Shown in pieces: positions 1 through 8,770 of a DNA stretch of 64,000 bases. The stretch's first letter is position 1. Each line of letters begins with the position of its first letter. The notes beneath the pieces were generated by a model. It did not search any database. It worked only from the letters and a program-made list of their open reading frames with translations, and was not told where the DNA came from. Source of the stretch: Ammoniphilus sp. CFH 90114 (GTDB lineage Bacteria > Bacillota > Bacilli > Aneurinibacillales > RAOX-1); NCBI RefSeq assembly GCF_004123195.1, contig NZ_SDLI01000010.1, forward strand, positions 1-64,000, written 5' to 3'. Both the position numbers and the translations under genes were made by a program.

Positions 1-1330
1 CCACGTGGAGCGTATACGTCATCCGATCCCCAGCAAAGGTTTCATTTAATGCTCGATCTTTGACTTGCAGGTCCTTTAACTTCGCCTGGTTAGATTCTTG
101 GTATACCGTCAAGGTATAGCCTTGCGTCGTTTTTCCATCCTCCGCCGTCACGAGAATCTCGATCGGCGTCGGACTGCCGTCCGTGTTCAACGGCACCGTT
201 CGGGTGCTCGTGCCTGGCTGGGCATCGTGACCTCCAATCTTCACCATTGCTTTCGGATCTTCCGCTATAGCGGTGACATCCACACTCGGGGTTCCCTTCA
301 CCACGTGGAGCGTATACGTCATCCGGTCTCCGGCAAAAGTCTCATTTAATTGTTGGTCTTTGACTTGCAGATCCTTGAGTGACGCTACGTTAGAACCATT
401 ACCTATAAATTCAATGGGTACATCGGTTTGTCCACTATTATTTCTTCCCCAGGAAACAATGGTGCCATCTGCTCTCAATGCAAGAGAGTGATTCGTTCCA
501 GCCGCTATTCCCACTACATTTTTTAAACCTTGAGGAATATCTGATTGATTATAAGTGTTATCTCCCCATGCGAGTACAGTTCCGTCTGATTTCAAAGCAA
601 GACTATGACGAGCACCTGCTGCAATCATTACAATCCCATTTACCTCTGCTGGTACTGTACTTTGACCGTAAGAATTCCAACCCCAAGCCCTTATCGTTCC
701 ATCAGACCTTAGTGCTAGGGAGTGATGGCTACCTGCAGCAATAGCAACAACATGGGTTAAATCACTAGGAACACTTACTTGATTCTCCAAATTTCTCCCC
801 CATGCAACGACCCTACCATCAGCTCTTAAAGCAAGCGAGTGAGCATATCCAGCAGTTATGGAGTTAACTCCGTCTAAACCAATCGGAATATCTCCTTGAC
901 CAAAAGAATTACTTCCCCAAGCTCTAACCGTTCCGTCGCTTAATAGTGCTAAAGAATGATGAGCACCTGCTGCTATTTGTTTGACTTTCCCTAACCCAGT
1001 TGGAACCTCAGTTTGACTATTAGAGTTAGAACCCCACGCTTTAACTTTTCCATCAGACGAAAGCGCTAGGGAATGATCAAACCCTGCCACAATAGCCGTT
1101 ACATTGCTCAAATTTAGAGGGATCTCTTTTTGATTTTTGTCGTTACTTCCCCAAACAACCACTGAGCCATCCTTTTTAATCGCCAATGAATGTTGGCTTC
1201 CACCATCAATTTTCTTACTGTTGTTAATGGCATCTTGAACAGTAAGTGTTGCTGCATAAATTGTAGATAGATTTAGATTTATCATGAGTAACGCTAAAAC
1301 TAAAAAGTACGTAAAAAACTTTTTTCGCAT
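1..1330 (-). CDS. Secreted RCC1-repeat / cadherin-like repeat protein (3' end beyond window)
   Basis: The frame is open from an ATG at 1328-1330 to the window edge, so the C-terminus is missing. The start gives a signal peptide (MRKKFFTYFLVLALLMINL, then ...STIYAA). It is followed by seven RCC1-type repeats, each with an HSLAL-x-x-DG-x-V-x-x-WG core, forming a predicted beta-propeller. From about residue 310 the protein changes to cadherin-like beta-sandwich repeats (KDLQVKDQxLNETFAGDRMTYTLHV). The next repeat begins exactly 300 bp (100 aa) further on, with nearly identical DNA at 301-392 and 1-92. Such proteins are usually cell-surface adhesins or scaffolds; the ligand is unknown. No strong ribosome-binding site is visible before the ATG. 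The gene sits downstream of the fliT terminator, where many Bacillales have hpf and secA. Confidence 0.85.
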   Translation of the reverse strand, partial: MRKKFFTYFLVLALLMINLNLSTIYAATLTVQDAINNSKKIDGGSQHSLAIKKDGSVVVWGSNDKNQKEIPLNLSNVTAIVAGFDHSLALSSDGKVKAWGSNSNSQTEVPTGLGKVKQIAAGAHHSLALLSDGTVRAWGSNSFGQGDIPIGLDGVNSITAGYAHSLALRADGRVVAWGRNLENQVSVPSDLTHVVAIAAGSHHSLALRSDGTIRAWGWNSYGQSTVPAEVNGIVMIAAGARHSLALKSDGTVLAWGDNTYNQSDIPQGLKNVVGIAAGTNHSLALRADGTIVSWGRNNSGQTDVPIEFIGNGSNVASLKDLQVKDQQLNETFAGDRMTYTLHVVKGTPSVDVTAIAEDPKAMVKIGGHDAQPGTSTRTVPLNTDGSPTPIEILVTAEDGKTTQGYTLTVYQESNQAKLKDLQVKDRALNETFAGDRMTYTLHV

Positions 1331-1377
1331 AAAATACCGGCAAGGTACCACGTGTTGCCCAATTAGAAGTAGACAAG

Positions 1378-1413
1378 AAAAAACGATGTGTCCATGGATC
1401 ACATCATTTTTAT
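1378..1413 (-). terminator. Rho-independent terminator after fliT
   Basis: On the minus strand the stem GATGTG/CACATC encloses a nine-base loop and is followed by a T-rich run. It lies between the fliT stop and the RCC1 gene. A-rich DNA on the other side could make it bidirectional. Confidence 0.65.
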
Positions 1414-1488
1414 TCCCCCACTCAGACCTGCCCCTCCCTCCTTCTATGAATTCAATCTGGCAAGAAAATATCTTTCCTATCGTAGGCC

Positions 1489-1863
1489 TTATTTCTTCTT
1501 ATCAAAAAAAACACTATCTTGATACCTCTCATCCATTCCGTAGCTCTGCTGAATCATCATTTTCTTCCTTTCCGCTCCCAAACGCTCACGGATCTTCTCT
1601 TGAAGTGGTGGGATAAGGCGAGTAATTTCCTTCCGAAGTTCTAGTATTTCAGCAAGAAGAGACTTAATTTTTTTCTCCTCAGCCTCTAATATGACTGGCT
1701 TTTTGTTGAATTGTTCAATTTCACCCAGGATCACTTCACATCTTTCCACACTCTCCAAAAAACCTTCAGGATCCTCAGCTTGCAGGCAAGTTAGCTGTTT
1801 CTGCGTCTCTTCTTTAAAAGCTTCTAAACAAACCTTCTTCCCCTCAAAAGGACTACCTACCAT
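1489..1863 (-). CDS. fliT: FliT-like flagellar chaperone
   Basis: A 124-aa, highly charged helical protein in the last position of the flaG-fliD-fliS operon, where Bacillus has fliT. FliT binds the C-terminus of the cap protein FliD before export. I chose the ATG at 1861-1863 (MVGSPFEGKK) because it lies one base after the fliS stop; the longer in-frame extension only reads through fliS. Sequence conservation of FliT is low, so the call rests mainly on size, helical content (two long E/K/L-rich helices, residues about 60-110) and operon position. Confidence 0.6.
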   Translation of the reverse strand: MVGSPFEGKKVCLEAFKEETQKQLTCLQAEDPEGFLESVERCEVILGEIEQFNKKPVILEAEEKKIKSLLAEILELRKEITRLIPPLQEKIRERLGAERKKMMIQQSYGMDERYQDSVFFDKKK

Positions 1864-1864
1864 C

Positions 1865-2251
1865 CTACTGTCCCGTTCCGGCTTTAACCAATTTAAGTGC
1901 CTGGGCCCACGTATCGCGGAACTCCTCCGCATAACCGGTTACTTCCTCAATTATAGCTCTATCCTTACTGATATTAGCCTCAATCAGTCTTCTGAGCATA
2001 TAATCGTAGAGCCTTGCCATGTCATTAGCAACGTCATATTCCATTTTCAGTGTATATAAAAGCTCATTAATGATATTCTGACTCTTGATCAAATTTACAT
2101 TGACCTCTGATATATTTCCTTTATCTAGCTCTATCACGGAAAGCTTGAGAAACTTAATTAACCCATTGTAAAGCATTAATGTTAATTCCCCAGGTGTGCT
2201 TGTTTGAATTCTTTGTTGTTGATATTGGTATGCCGCCTGATTCATAACCAT
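1865..2251 (-). CDS. fliS: Flagellin-specific export chaperone FliS
   Basis: 128 aa with the family N-terminus AAYQYQQQRIQTSTPGELTLMLYNGLIKFL, here cited only as the A-Y-x-x-Q-x-x-Q...TPGELTLMLY pattern at residues 6-29. The family forms a helical bundle that caps the flagellin C-terminus in the cytoplasm and prevents premature polymerisation. It lies between fliD and fliT with almost no spacing, consistent with co-translation. In Bacillus, FliS also takes part in the FliW/CsrA/flagellin homeostasis loop, and all three partners are encoded in this window. Confidence 0.95.
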   Translation of the reverse strand: MVMNQAAYQYQQQRIQTSTPGELTLMLYNGLIKFLKLSVIELDKGNISEVNVNLIKSQNIINELLYTLKMEYDVANDMARLYDYMLRRLIEANISKDRAIIEEVTGYAEEFRDTWAQALKLVKAGTGQ

Positions 2252-2254
2252 CTT

Positions 2255-4144
2255 TTAAACCCCTCCCCCAAATAGCTGCATTAAATAAGAAGATTGTGAA
2301 TTGTACTTGCTCAATGCTGTTTCCATAGCAGCAAATTGCTTATAATAATTACTTTCTTTCCGAGTCAAGTTTCTATCTTCGACATTGATCCTGGATTGTG
2401 TTTGCGTCAGGAGCAAACCAATCGTACTTTGGTCATACTGCGTTTTTCCGGATACCCCCGCTTTTTTTGTGAATTTAGTGAACTGCTCATCCAAATCATC
2501 CATTAAGCGATTAACGATCCCTTTGCTCTCCAGCTTGTCTCCTGATTGAGAGAATAGATTCATCACAGCATCGGGGTCTTCTTCCAGAACCTTTTTCAAC
2601 TTATCTTCATCGATGGATAGCTTCCCTCTGTCCTCTAAGCTGTTTGATTTAATTCCTATTGAAGCAAGAGTATTGTATGAGCTACCATTAGCTACCGAGG
2701 AAGTCACGTAAGACCTCAGTTTATTGGTAATATCCGATAAAATTGGATCATTGCGCAAAAGTCCGCTCTTGGCTTTTTCCTCCCACTTTTTGATCTGGTC
2801 TTCGGTTAAATTTTCTTTATCCTCATCAAGTAAAGGCTCATAGGATCGGTTAACAGGCTCCGAAATCGTCTTCTGCAGCTTCTCTAGCAACTCATTATAC
2901 TTATCTACAAAAGCCTTGACGTTTTTTACCGCTTCGTCGACATTACGAGAAAACGTAAGACTGCTGGATATATAATTGCCGGATGCATCAACTGTAGGTT
3001 TTTTGATCGTATAATTAACGCCCATTATGTTAAAATCATTACGTGTAAAGGTATTAATTTCATTTCCATCAAATACGATCTGAGCATTTCTTCCCTGTGT
3101 CGTTGTGATTCCAGACCCGTTTGCGGATACTTCTGCTCCATAGCCCAAGGAAGCATTACCACTGACCTTGATGAAACTTGAGCCACCCGTAGTCTCTGAT
3201 CTAAAGCCAATTCTGCCTGTCTCATCAGCGAAGGCCCCAACCTTACTAGCGAGGGGCGAGCCTGAAATGGATTCGTTCATTGCCTTCACCAAGTCTTCAG
3301 TGGAATTATATGTACGCTGTGGAATCGATAGATTTGTAGCCCCTCCTCCCAAATCAATAGTGAGGGTATTATTAGTACTGTCAATTGTTACAGGTGTCGG
3401 TGAAGCCGGGTCAATAACCGTGGTTCCTGTCACATACGCACTCGAGCCGAATCCAAGTGTCTTACTGAGAAAGTCCTTTCCCTCCGCAGAGCTCCCGCTA
3501 AAATCAATCTTAGTTGCTGCTCCAGTATCCTTTGTTTTTAATATGAACTGCTGAAGATTTTTGTCATATATAGCTTGTAGTCCAAGGCTTTTTCCCGATG
3601 TATCTTTTGCTCCATTTAGCTTGCTTACCACATCGTTTATCGTATCTGTTGGTTTGATTGCAATATCAGCACTAAGGGTTTTCGGATCATCTGGATTGGT
3701 CGTTACGGATAGTTTTAGCGTCGTCTCTGCCGAAAGAGCTCTTGCTCCTAAGTCGGATAGTTTTTTGGTTGGATCTAGGTTTACCTTATTACCTTTTAAA
3801 GTTGCCGATTCCGCTAACCCTTTCACCGTCATGTTATAGGTTCCCGCTATAGCATCACCGGTAGCTACAGCCGATACAGCATCAGACTGGCTGGATTGGA
3901 CATTAAAAGTATTGAAGGTCTTCGAAAGCCTCATGTCAAAGAGGGTCTTGCTCCTAAACGTAAATAAATCAGTATTCCACTGCCGATAGGCCTCGCTCTG
4001 CCAGAGCATCTTCTGCTGCTGCTTCTTCAGACGATTAACGGGCAACCTTTCCGCAGACATCAATTTCTGAACCAAGGAATCCGTGTCCATTCCTGATGCC
4101 ATACCGGTTATGCGCGTCGGTGAAAAAGGATTGATTGTACTCAT
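2255..4144 (-). CDS. fliD: Flagellar filament cap protein FliD (HAP2)
   Basis: About 629 aa, longer than the roughly 500 aa of B. subtilis FliD. The N-terminal D0 segment (GMASGMDTDSLVQKLMSAE, within residues 10-35) and the C-terminal coiled-coil end (LTRKESNYYKQFAAMETALSKYN) are classic FliD features. The enlarged, Gly/Ser/Thr-rich middle (about 100-400) is the surface-exposed part. I prefer the ATG giving MSTINPF; a GTG four codons upstream (4156) is also possible because the GGTGG sequence lies very close to the ATG. FliD caps the growing filament and guides flagellin folding. It starts just after flaG in the same operon. Confidence 0.95.
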   Translation of the reverse strand: MSTINPFSPTRITGMASGMDTDSLVQKLMSAERLPVNRLKKQQQKMLWQSEAYRQWNTDLFTFRSKTLFDMRLSKTFNTFNVQSSQSDAVSAVATGDAIAGTYNMTVKGLAESATLKGNKVNLDPTKKLSDLGARALSAETTLKLSVTTNPDDPKTLSADIAIKPTDTINDVVSKLNGAKDTSGKSLGLQAIYDKNLQQFILKTKDTGAATKIDFSGSSAEGKDFLSKTLGFGSSAYVTGTTVIDPASPTPVTIDSTNNTLTIDLGGGATNLSIPQRTYNSTEDLVKAMNESISGSPLASKVGAFADETGRIGFRSETTGGSSFIKVSGNASLGYGAEVSANGSGITTTQGRNAQIVFDGNEINTFTRNDFNIMGVNYTIKKPTVDASGNYISSSLTFSRNVDEAVKNVKAFVDKYNELLEKLQKTISEPVNRSYEPLLDEDKENLTEDQIKKWEEKAKSGLLRNDPILSDITNKLRSYVTSSVANGSSYNTLASIGIKSNSLEDRGKLSIDEDKLKKVLEEDPDAVMNLFSQSGDKLESKGIVNRLMDDLDEQFTKFTKKAGVSGKTQYDQSTIGLLLTQTQSRINVEDRNLTRKESNYYKQFAAMETALSKYNSQSSYLMQLFGGGV

Positions 4145-4162
4145 TTCTCCACCCACTTTCTA

Positions 4163-4567
4163 CTAAACCTTTTTATCTAAAAATACTCCGATCATATCCT
4201 TCAATTTGGCCTCCAAGTCCAAAACATGCTTAGGTGGCACTTCCTTTACCACTTCCCGGGTCACCTTATTTTCCAAAACGGCATACCACTCTCCGCTTTT
4301 TTCGTGAAATTTTAAAGCTAATCCTGTGTTTAGGCCGTCCAATATCTTGTTAATAGACTGTTGAGTTTGCTCTCGTTCTTTTTCATCCTCCAACTTCGCT
4401 TCTTTCTGTTTTTGTGGGAGGGCATTTCCCCCCATCTCTTCCTTCTTACCTGAAGCGACAGCGTCGGAGGCCGGAGGGTTGTCTGACGATGAGACTATAC
4501 GAGTACCTGTCTCTGGTAAGCTTCGAAAATGACTACTGTTTGAAACTATAGGACCAATGGACATCAT
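4163..4567 (-). CDS. flaG: FlaG family protein
   Basis: 134 aa. The C-terminal FlaG domain spans about residues 65-130, with LKFHEKSGEWYAVLENKVTR as a recognisable core and then VVKEVPPKHVLDLEAKLKDM. The N-terminus is polar and disordered (K/E/Q-rich). FlaG proteins influence flagellar filament length in several bacteria; the mechanism is unclear. Two adjacent ATGs (4565-4567 and 4562-4564) follow GGGGAGGTG, and the second has the more usual spacing. This is the first gene of the flaG-fliD-fliS-fliT operon and has a SigD-like promoter directly upstream. Confidence 0.9.
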   Translation of the reverse strand: MMSIGPIVSNSSHFRSLPETGTRIVSSSDNPPASDAVASGKKEEMGGNALPQKQKEAKLEDEKEREQTQQSINKILDGLNTGLALKFHEKSGEWYAVLENKVTREVVKEVPPKHVLDLEAKLKDMIGVFLDKKV

Positions 4568-4600
4568 TACACCTCCCCGTACAATATAACTATAGGTATA

Positions 4601-4628
4601 GTATCGGATGAATTAAAATAAATCTTTA
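4601..4628 (-). promoter_or_regulatory. SigD (sigma-28) promoter of flaG-fliD-fliS-fliT
   Basis: Minus-strand TAAA, 16-bp spacer, TCCGATAC, close to the SigD consensus TAAA-N15-GCCGATAT. It lies about 35 bp before the flaG start codon. Confidence 0.75.
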
Positions 4629-4635
4629 GCACCAG

Positions 4636-4670
4636 CAAAAAAAAGAAAAGCCTCACGGCAGCGCGAGACT
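4636..4670 (-). terminator. Terminator at the end of the glycosylation operon
   Basis: Minus-strand stem AGTCTC/GAGGCT (one G-T pair) around a GC-rich loop, then TTTTCTTTTTTTT. It follows the pseC stop directly and separates the glycan genes from the flaG operon. Confidence 0.75.
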
Positions 4671-4674
4671 TCTT

Positions 4675-5883
4675 TTAATTGGATTCAGAAAAATAACCCA
4701 CCACTTTTTTTACGGCCAAAATTACATCACAAATGTCTTGTTTACTCATCTTTGGAAATAGAGGGAGAGTAATCATCCTTTCATAGACGGCATCGGTCTT
4801 AGGGCAGGTTCCAAGTGGATACCCTAACCTTTGGTAATAAGGCTGTCTATAGATCGGAATATAGTGAACATTCACCCCAATATTTTCTGCGCGCAGTGCT
4901 TCAAACACTGTTCTCCGATCCGCTGTAAGACGATCCAACCCTAGCTGAATAACATAAAGATGCCAACCTGATTTAGAATAGAGATGCTGATAAGGGCGCC
5001 GTAATAGACCTAGCTCTTCCAGCTCGACAAATGCTTCATCGTATCGTTTTGCAATCTCTCTTCTTCTCTCGATAAATTGTTCCAGCTTGGCTAGCTGTGA
5101 GGATCCTAGAACAGCCTGTAGATCGGTCATCCGGTAGTTGTATCCTAAGGACTGCATCTCATAATACCAAGGGCCTTCTGCCTCCATCTCTAGCTTAGAC
5201 GCATCTCTCGTGATTCCGTGTGAACGGAAAAGACGCAGCTTTTCATAGAATTCTTCAGAATTCGTGACAATCACTCCACCCTCCGCGGTCGTAACAGGTT
5301 TGACCGGGTGGAAGCTGAACATCGTCATGTCCGCCACGGCACCCACCGGATCACCTGAGAAGGAAGCCCCTAAGGAATGAGCCGCATCCTGGATGTACAC
5401 TAGGTTATATTCTTTAGATAAGTTCTTATACGCTCTCATATCGACGGGCTGCCCAGCAAAATCGACAGGGATTAACGCCTTAGTACGTGGGGTAATCCTT
5501 TCTCGTACTTTTGCAATATCCAGCAAGTATGTTCTTTCGTCGACATCAGCAAATATAGGGGTTCCTCCTTGATAAAGGACACAATTACTACTCGCCACAA
5601 ACGTCAACGGACTTGTAATGACCTCGTCTCCTGGCTCAATTCCCGCAGCAAAGCAGGCTCCATGTAAAGCAGCCGTTCCGTTAGAAAAAGCGACAGCATA
5701 CCTCGCCCCACTGATATCTGCGATGGCTTGTTCAAATTTATCAATTTCTGGTCCCTGCGTAAGGAAAGGACTTCTTAGGATTTTCGTAACAGCCTCGATA
5801 TCCTCCTCATCCACCCACTGGCTTCCATAAGGCAGAAAGGTCTCCCGCACCGGACGACCTCCAAAAAGCGCTAATTTATCCAA
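4675..5883 (-). CDS. pseC: PseC-type UDP-sugar 4-aminotransferase
   Basis: 402-aa PLP-dependent DegT/DnrJ/EryC1/StrS aminotransferase. The PLP lysine is K195 in FSFHPVKPVTTAEGG, the form typical of PseC; D166 in QDAAHS should bind the pyridine nitrogen, and the cofactor-phosphate region FSNGTAALH is at residues 66-74. PseC transaminates UDP-4-keto-6-deoxy-L-AltNAc, using glutamate, to the 4-amino sugar, the second step of pseudaminic acid synthesis. It is the last gene of the long minus-strand glycan operon and is 28 bp from the preceding SDR gene. pseB, pseH and pseI are in the same island, which supports the specific assignment over other sugar aminotransferases. Confidence 0.88.
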   Translation of the reverse strand: MDKLALFGGRPVRETFLPYGSQWVDEEDIEAVTKILRSPFLTQGPEIDKFEQAIADISGARYAVAFSNGTAALHGACFAAGIEPGDEVITSPLTFVASSNCVLYQGGTPIFADVDERTYLLDIAKVRERITPRTKALIPVDFAGQPVDMRAYKNLSKEYNLVYIQDAAHSLGASFSGDPVGAVADMTMFSFHPVKPVTTAEGGVIVTNSEEFYEKLRLFRSHGITRDASKLEMEAEGPWYYEMQSLGYNYRMTDLQAVLGSSQLAKLEQFIERRREIAKRYDEAFVELEELGLLRRPYQHLYSKSGWHLYVIQLGLDRLTADRRTVFEALRAENIGVNVHYIPIYRQPYYQRLGYPLGTCPKTDAVYERMITLPLFPKMSKQDICDVILAVKKVVGYFSESN

Positions 5884-5911
5884 GTTTGACTCCTCCTGTG
5901 CAAAAAGCCAT

Positions 5912-6859
5912 CTACATCAGATGGCTTGTGCGTATCCATTCTCTTGTGCGGCGAATTCCTTCTTCCAAATCCACTGTAGGCTTCCAACCCAACAACTTTT
6001 CCGCCTTTTGATAGTTACATAGAAGTTTCTGTATTTCGCTTTGCGGATGGATGTGCGGAACATGTTCAATCAGAACTTGACCCTCCGAGATTAAATCAGC
6101 CAGCTCGTTCACGCTGATATCCCGTCCCAAGCCGGCATTGACAATTTCTCCATTGACCTGGTCTGAATAGCCAGACTCTACAACGAACCTTGCGCAATCC
6201 TCCACATAAAGCAAATCACGAGTTTGAGTTCCTTCACCGTAGATCTTCAACGGATCCCCTTTCAGTTGATTCCGGATAAAGATAGCGACCACTCCACCTT
6301 CTCCCCCCGTTTTTTGAAATGGACCATAGGTGTTGAATGGACGCACGACGGTTACTGGCAATCCGTAAGCGCAATAATAGGATAAGGCCATATTTTCAGC
6401 GGCAATCTTGGCACCCGCATAAGGGGATGCTGGTTTGGTTGGATGAAGCTCAGTAATTCCTTGTTCTGCCATGGATCTTTCATAAACCATACAAGTGCTC
6501 ATGAACACGATCTTTACCAGTTTTTTACGGCACTGCTCCAAGACATAAAAAGTACCCAGCGTGTCATTGTTAAAGGTCGTGCGGGGATCATCAATGGAAT
6601 CTTGCACATTGATTGAAGCACCAAGATGATAGCAAATGCGAAATTGGTTCTTTTCAAACAGCTCGTCCAGCAATTTTTCGTTTTTAATATCGCCTACAAT
6701 GAATTCTCTAAAATTCGGGTGGTCAACAAACTCATCTAGGTTTTCTTTCCGGCCATTAGACAAGTCGTCCAGCACCCAGACCGCTTGGCCATCATCCAAC
6801 AAGCGCTTGACCACCCAGCGCCCAATAAAGCCGGCTCCACCTGTTACTAACACATTCAT
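5912..6859 (-). CDS. NAD-dependent sugar epimerase/dehydratase (extended SDR)
   Basis: 315 aa. The Rossmann motif GGAGFIG is at residues 7-13, the catalytic Y147-x3-K151 pair is in SPYAGAK, and there is an upstream Thr/Ser (STCMVY). The C-terminal substrate domain has RDLLYVEDCARFV. This is the GalE/RmlB-like fold acting on an NDP-sugar in the cytoplasm. The exact reaction cannot be read from sequence: C4 epimerase, 4,6-dehydratase and 4-ketoreductase are all possible. It sits between pseI and pseC, so it may make a second nucleotide sugar for the flagellin glycan or modify a pseudaminic precursor. Confidence 0.8.
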   Translation of the reverse strand: MNVLVTGGAGFIGRWVVKRLLDDGQAVWVLDDLSNGRKENLDEFVDHPNFREFIVGDIKNEKLLDELFEKNQFRICYHLGASINVQDSIDDPRTTFNNDTLGTFYVLEQCRKKLVKIVFMSTCMVYERSMAEQGITELHPTKPASPYAGAKIAAENMALSYYCAYGLPVTVVRPFNTYGPFQKTGGEGGVVAIFIRNQLKGDPLKIYGEGTQTRDLLYVEDCARFVVESGYSDQVNGEIVNAGLGRDISVNELADLISEGQVLIEHVPHIHPQSEIQKLLCNYQKAEKLLGWKPTVDLEEGIRRTREWIRTSHLM

Positions 6860-6887
6860 GTTCCCTGCTCCTTTTTAGATATCAGAG

Positions 6888-7937
6888 TCATACCAATTCC
6901 CAAGTCACTGGCGTTCCTTTAGAGACATCACGGCTGACTTTCCTGCCTAGCAGCCTATCGTAATATTTAGGTGGCAGCCCGAGGCCTGGGCGGATACTTC
7001 GAAGATTTTCTTTTGTAAATACCTCACCTGCCTTCATGTCCTTTGCCACATATAGCGAGCGGCGATGCTTTAAAGAAGGCTTTTCCTTTTCACCTGGGCC
7101 GTAGCTTACCCTTCCCAGCGATTGAAAGGCCCGTTCCGTCTCAACTACCAGAGCCTCCATTTCCAACGGTTCCATGGAAAAGGCAGCATCTACCCCTCCT
7201 TCACTCCGAGCAAGGGTGAAATGCTTCTCAATCACAGTTGCCCCTAAGGCGACACTGGCTACAGCAACTCCGACTCCCATCGTGTGGTCAGATAATCCAA
7301 CCTGACAACCGAACAACTCTCGTAAATGAGGAATCGTTAAAATGTTGCTATCCTCTGGTGAGGCCGGATAGGTGCTTGTACATTTAAGGAGGACCAACTG
7401 ATTGCATCCTGCATCACGTACGGTTCGAACCATTTCATCCAGCTCCGCCACCGTTGCCATCCCAGTAGAGATGATCACAGGCTTCCCGGTTGAAGCAACC
7501 TTGCGAATTAGGGGAAGATCCACATTTTCAAAAGAAGCAATCTTATAACAAGGCACATCTAAGGATTCCAAGAAATCTACAGCTGTTTCGTCAAACGGAG
7601 TACTGAAGGCGATCAACCCTAGCTCCTTGCAACGATTGAAAATGGGCTTATGCCATTCCCAGGGAGTATAGGCTTGTTGGTAGAGCTCATATAAGGAATG
7701 CTCCTTCCACAGGCTGTCCTCATCATCAATATAAAATTCCCCTAGGGAAATATCCAGCGTCATCGTGTCTGCCGTATAGGTTTGCAGCTTCAGCGCATGA
7801 GCTCCAGCCTTAGCCGCAGCCTCAACAATTGCCAAGGCGCGTTCAAGGGACTGATTATGGTTCCCTGACATTTCTGCAATAATAAAAGGCCTGTGACCTG
7901 AACCAATGATTTTTCCGGCAATATTTATTTCTCTCAT
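6888..7937 (-). CDS. pseI: Pseudaminic acid synthase
   Basis: 349-aa NeuB-family protein. The N-terminal TIM barrel opens with GSGHRPFIIAEMSGNHNQ (within residues 12-30), the signature of PseI rather than NeuB or LegI. The C-terminal SAF/antifreeze-like domain (about 285-349) has RRSLYVAKDMKAGEVFTKENL and LGRKVSRDVSKGTPV. PseI condenses 6-deoxy-AltdiNAc with phosphoenolpyruvate to pseudaminic acid. It needs free sugar, normally released by PseG, and no PseG is visible in this window. It lies between the formyltransferase and the SDR, all on one strand with short gaps. Confidence 0.93.
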   Translation of the reverse strand: MREINIAGKIIGSGHRPFIIAEMSGNHNQSLERALAIVEAAAKAGAHALKLQTYTADTMTLDISLGEFYIDDEDSLWKEHSLYELYQQAYTPWEWHKPIFNRCKELGLIAFSTPFDETAVDFLESLDVPCYKIASFENVDLPLIRKVASTGKPVIISTGMATVAELDEMVRTVRDAGCNQLVLLKCTSTYPASPEDSNILTIPHLRELFGCQVGLSDHTMGVGVAVASVALGATVIEKHFTLARSEGGVDAAFSMEPLEMEALVVETERAFQSLGRVSYGPGEKEKPSLKHRRSLYVAKDMKAGEVFTKENLRSIRPGLGLPPKYYDRLLGRKVSRDVSKGTPVTWELV

Positions 7938-7955
7938 AAGCTCCTGCCTCCTTTC

Positions 7956-8759
7956 CTAAAAAGCTCGAACAAGGGGGGGCTCTTGATAGCCCAAGTCCCC
8001 GTCAAGAAACCGATCGACGATATCATTGTCAAAAGTATCATAAATCAAGCGCAGATGCTGCGGTGTCCAATCCCGGGCGAGAAAAAGCTTTCCGCTGGAT
8101 TTTTGAGGAACTGCCTTAACAGCTTCTCCCCCTTTCACCTTGTCCAAGATCTTCAATAAATCTTGAGCTACCTGCCAAACTGCCCGGCAAGCCACATCGT
8201 GAATGCCATCTCCCCGCATTAATTCGGGAACAGAATGATGGAGGATATCCCCTGCGTCCAGTCTTGAGCTTAGTTTATGAATGGTCATCCCCGCCCAATT
8301 CGGCTGCAGAAAATAAAACGGCCAAAAGAGCGTAATCGCCCCCCTATACCAAGGAGAGAGACCGCCATGGATGTTCCAAGCCTGCTCGGGCATCACTTCC
8401 AGGAGATCATCGGAAAGCTTGTGTATGCCATAGCTCAATACAATATCAGCTCGCTGGCCTACAATCCAATTTCTCACAGGCAAACTATTGAGTTGTTCAG
8501 AAGATGTTTCGTGAACAGGAACGCCATGGAATGCAGCGATGTCGTGTTGCTCTCCAAACATACGGTACTCTGCCTCATCTCGGTCACGAAAATGACGAAG
8601 AAAATTTCTTCGATCGGATTCATTTAAACCGTCCGGCGGAGCTGGAGTAAAATCCTCCCGCTGTTCAAGGAGCAACCCCTGAAGAAATCCTGATTTGTAT
8701 AAGCTTTTGGCAATAAATAAGTGTCGCGGATGCGACCCGGTTAATAAAATGACTTTCAT
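7956..8759 (-). CDS. Fmt-like sugar N-formyltransferase
   Basis: 267 aa, shorter than methionyl-tRNA formyltransferase. The formyltransferase fold shows the catalytic Asn and His in WNIHGGLSPWYRG and the Asp in SRLDAGDIL. Relatives in surface-glycan clusters transfer formyl from N10-formyl-tetrahydrofolate to amino sugars. That would place an N-formyl group on the flagellin sugar, in place of or next to the PseH acetyl group. I start at the third codon (MKVILLTG), because AAGGCGG lies six bases before that ATG and abuts the earlier one. Context: between pseI and the DUF4910 gene. Confidence 0.75.
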   Translation of the reverse strand: MKVILLTGSHPRHLFIAKSLYKSGFLQGLLLEQREDFTPAPPDGLNESDRRNFLRHFRDRDEAEYRMFGEQHDIAAFHGVPVHETSSEQLNSLPVRNWIVGQRADIVLSYGIHKLSDDLLEVMPEQAWNIHGGLSPWYRGAITLFWPFYFLQPNWAGMTIHKLSSRLDAGDILHHSVPELMRGDGIHDVACRAVWQVAQDLLKILDKVKGGEAVKAVPQKSSGKLFLARDWTPQHLRLIYDTFDNDIVDRFLDGDLGYQEPPLVRAF

Positions 8760-8770
8760 GTTCATCCGCC

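Noticed and set aside
3168-3839. Plus-strand ORFs across fliD
   Set aside because: They are antisense shadows of the well-supported fliD coding frame, without start signals or recognisable domains.
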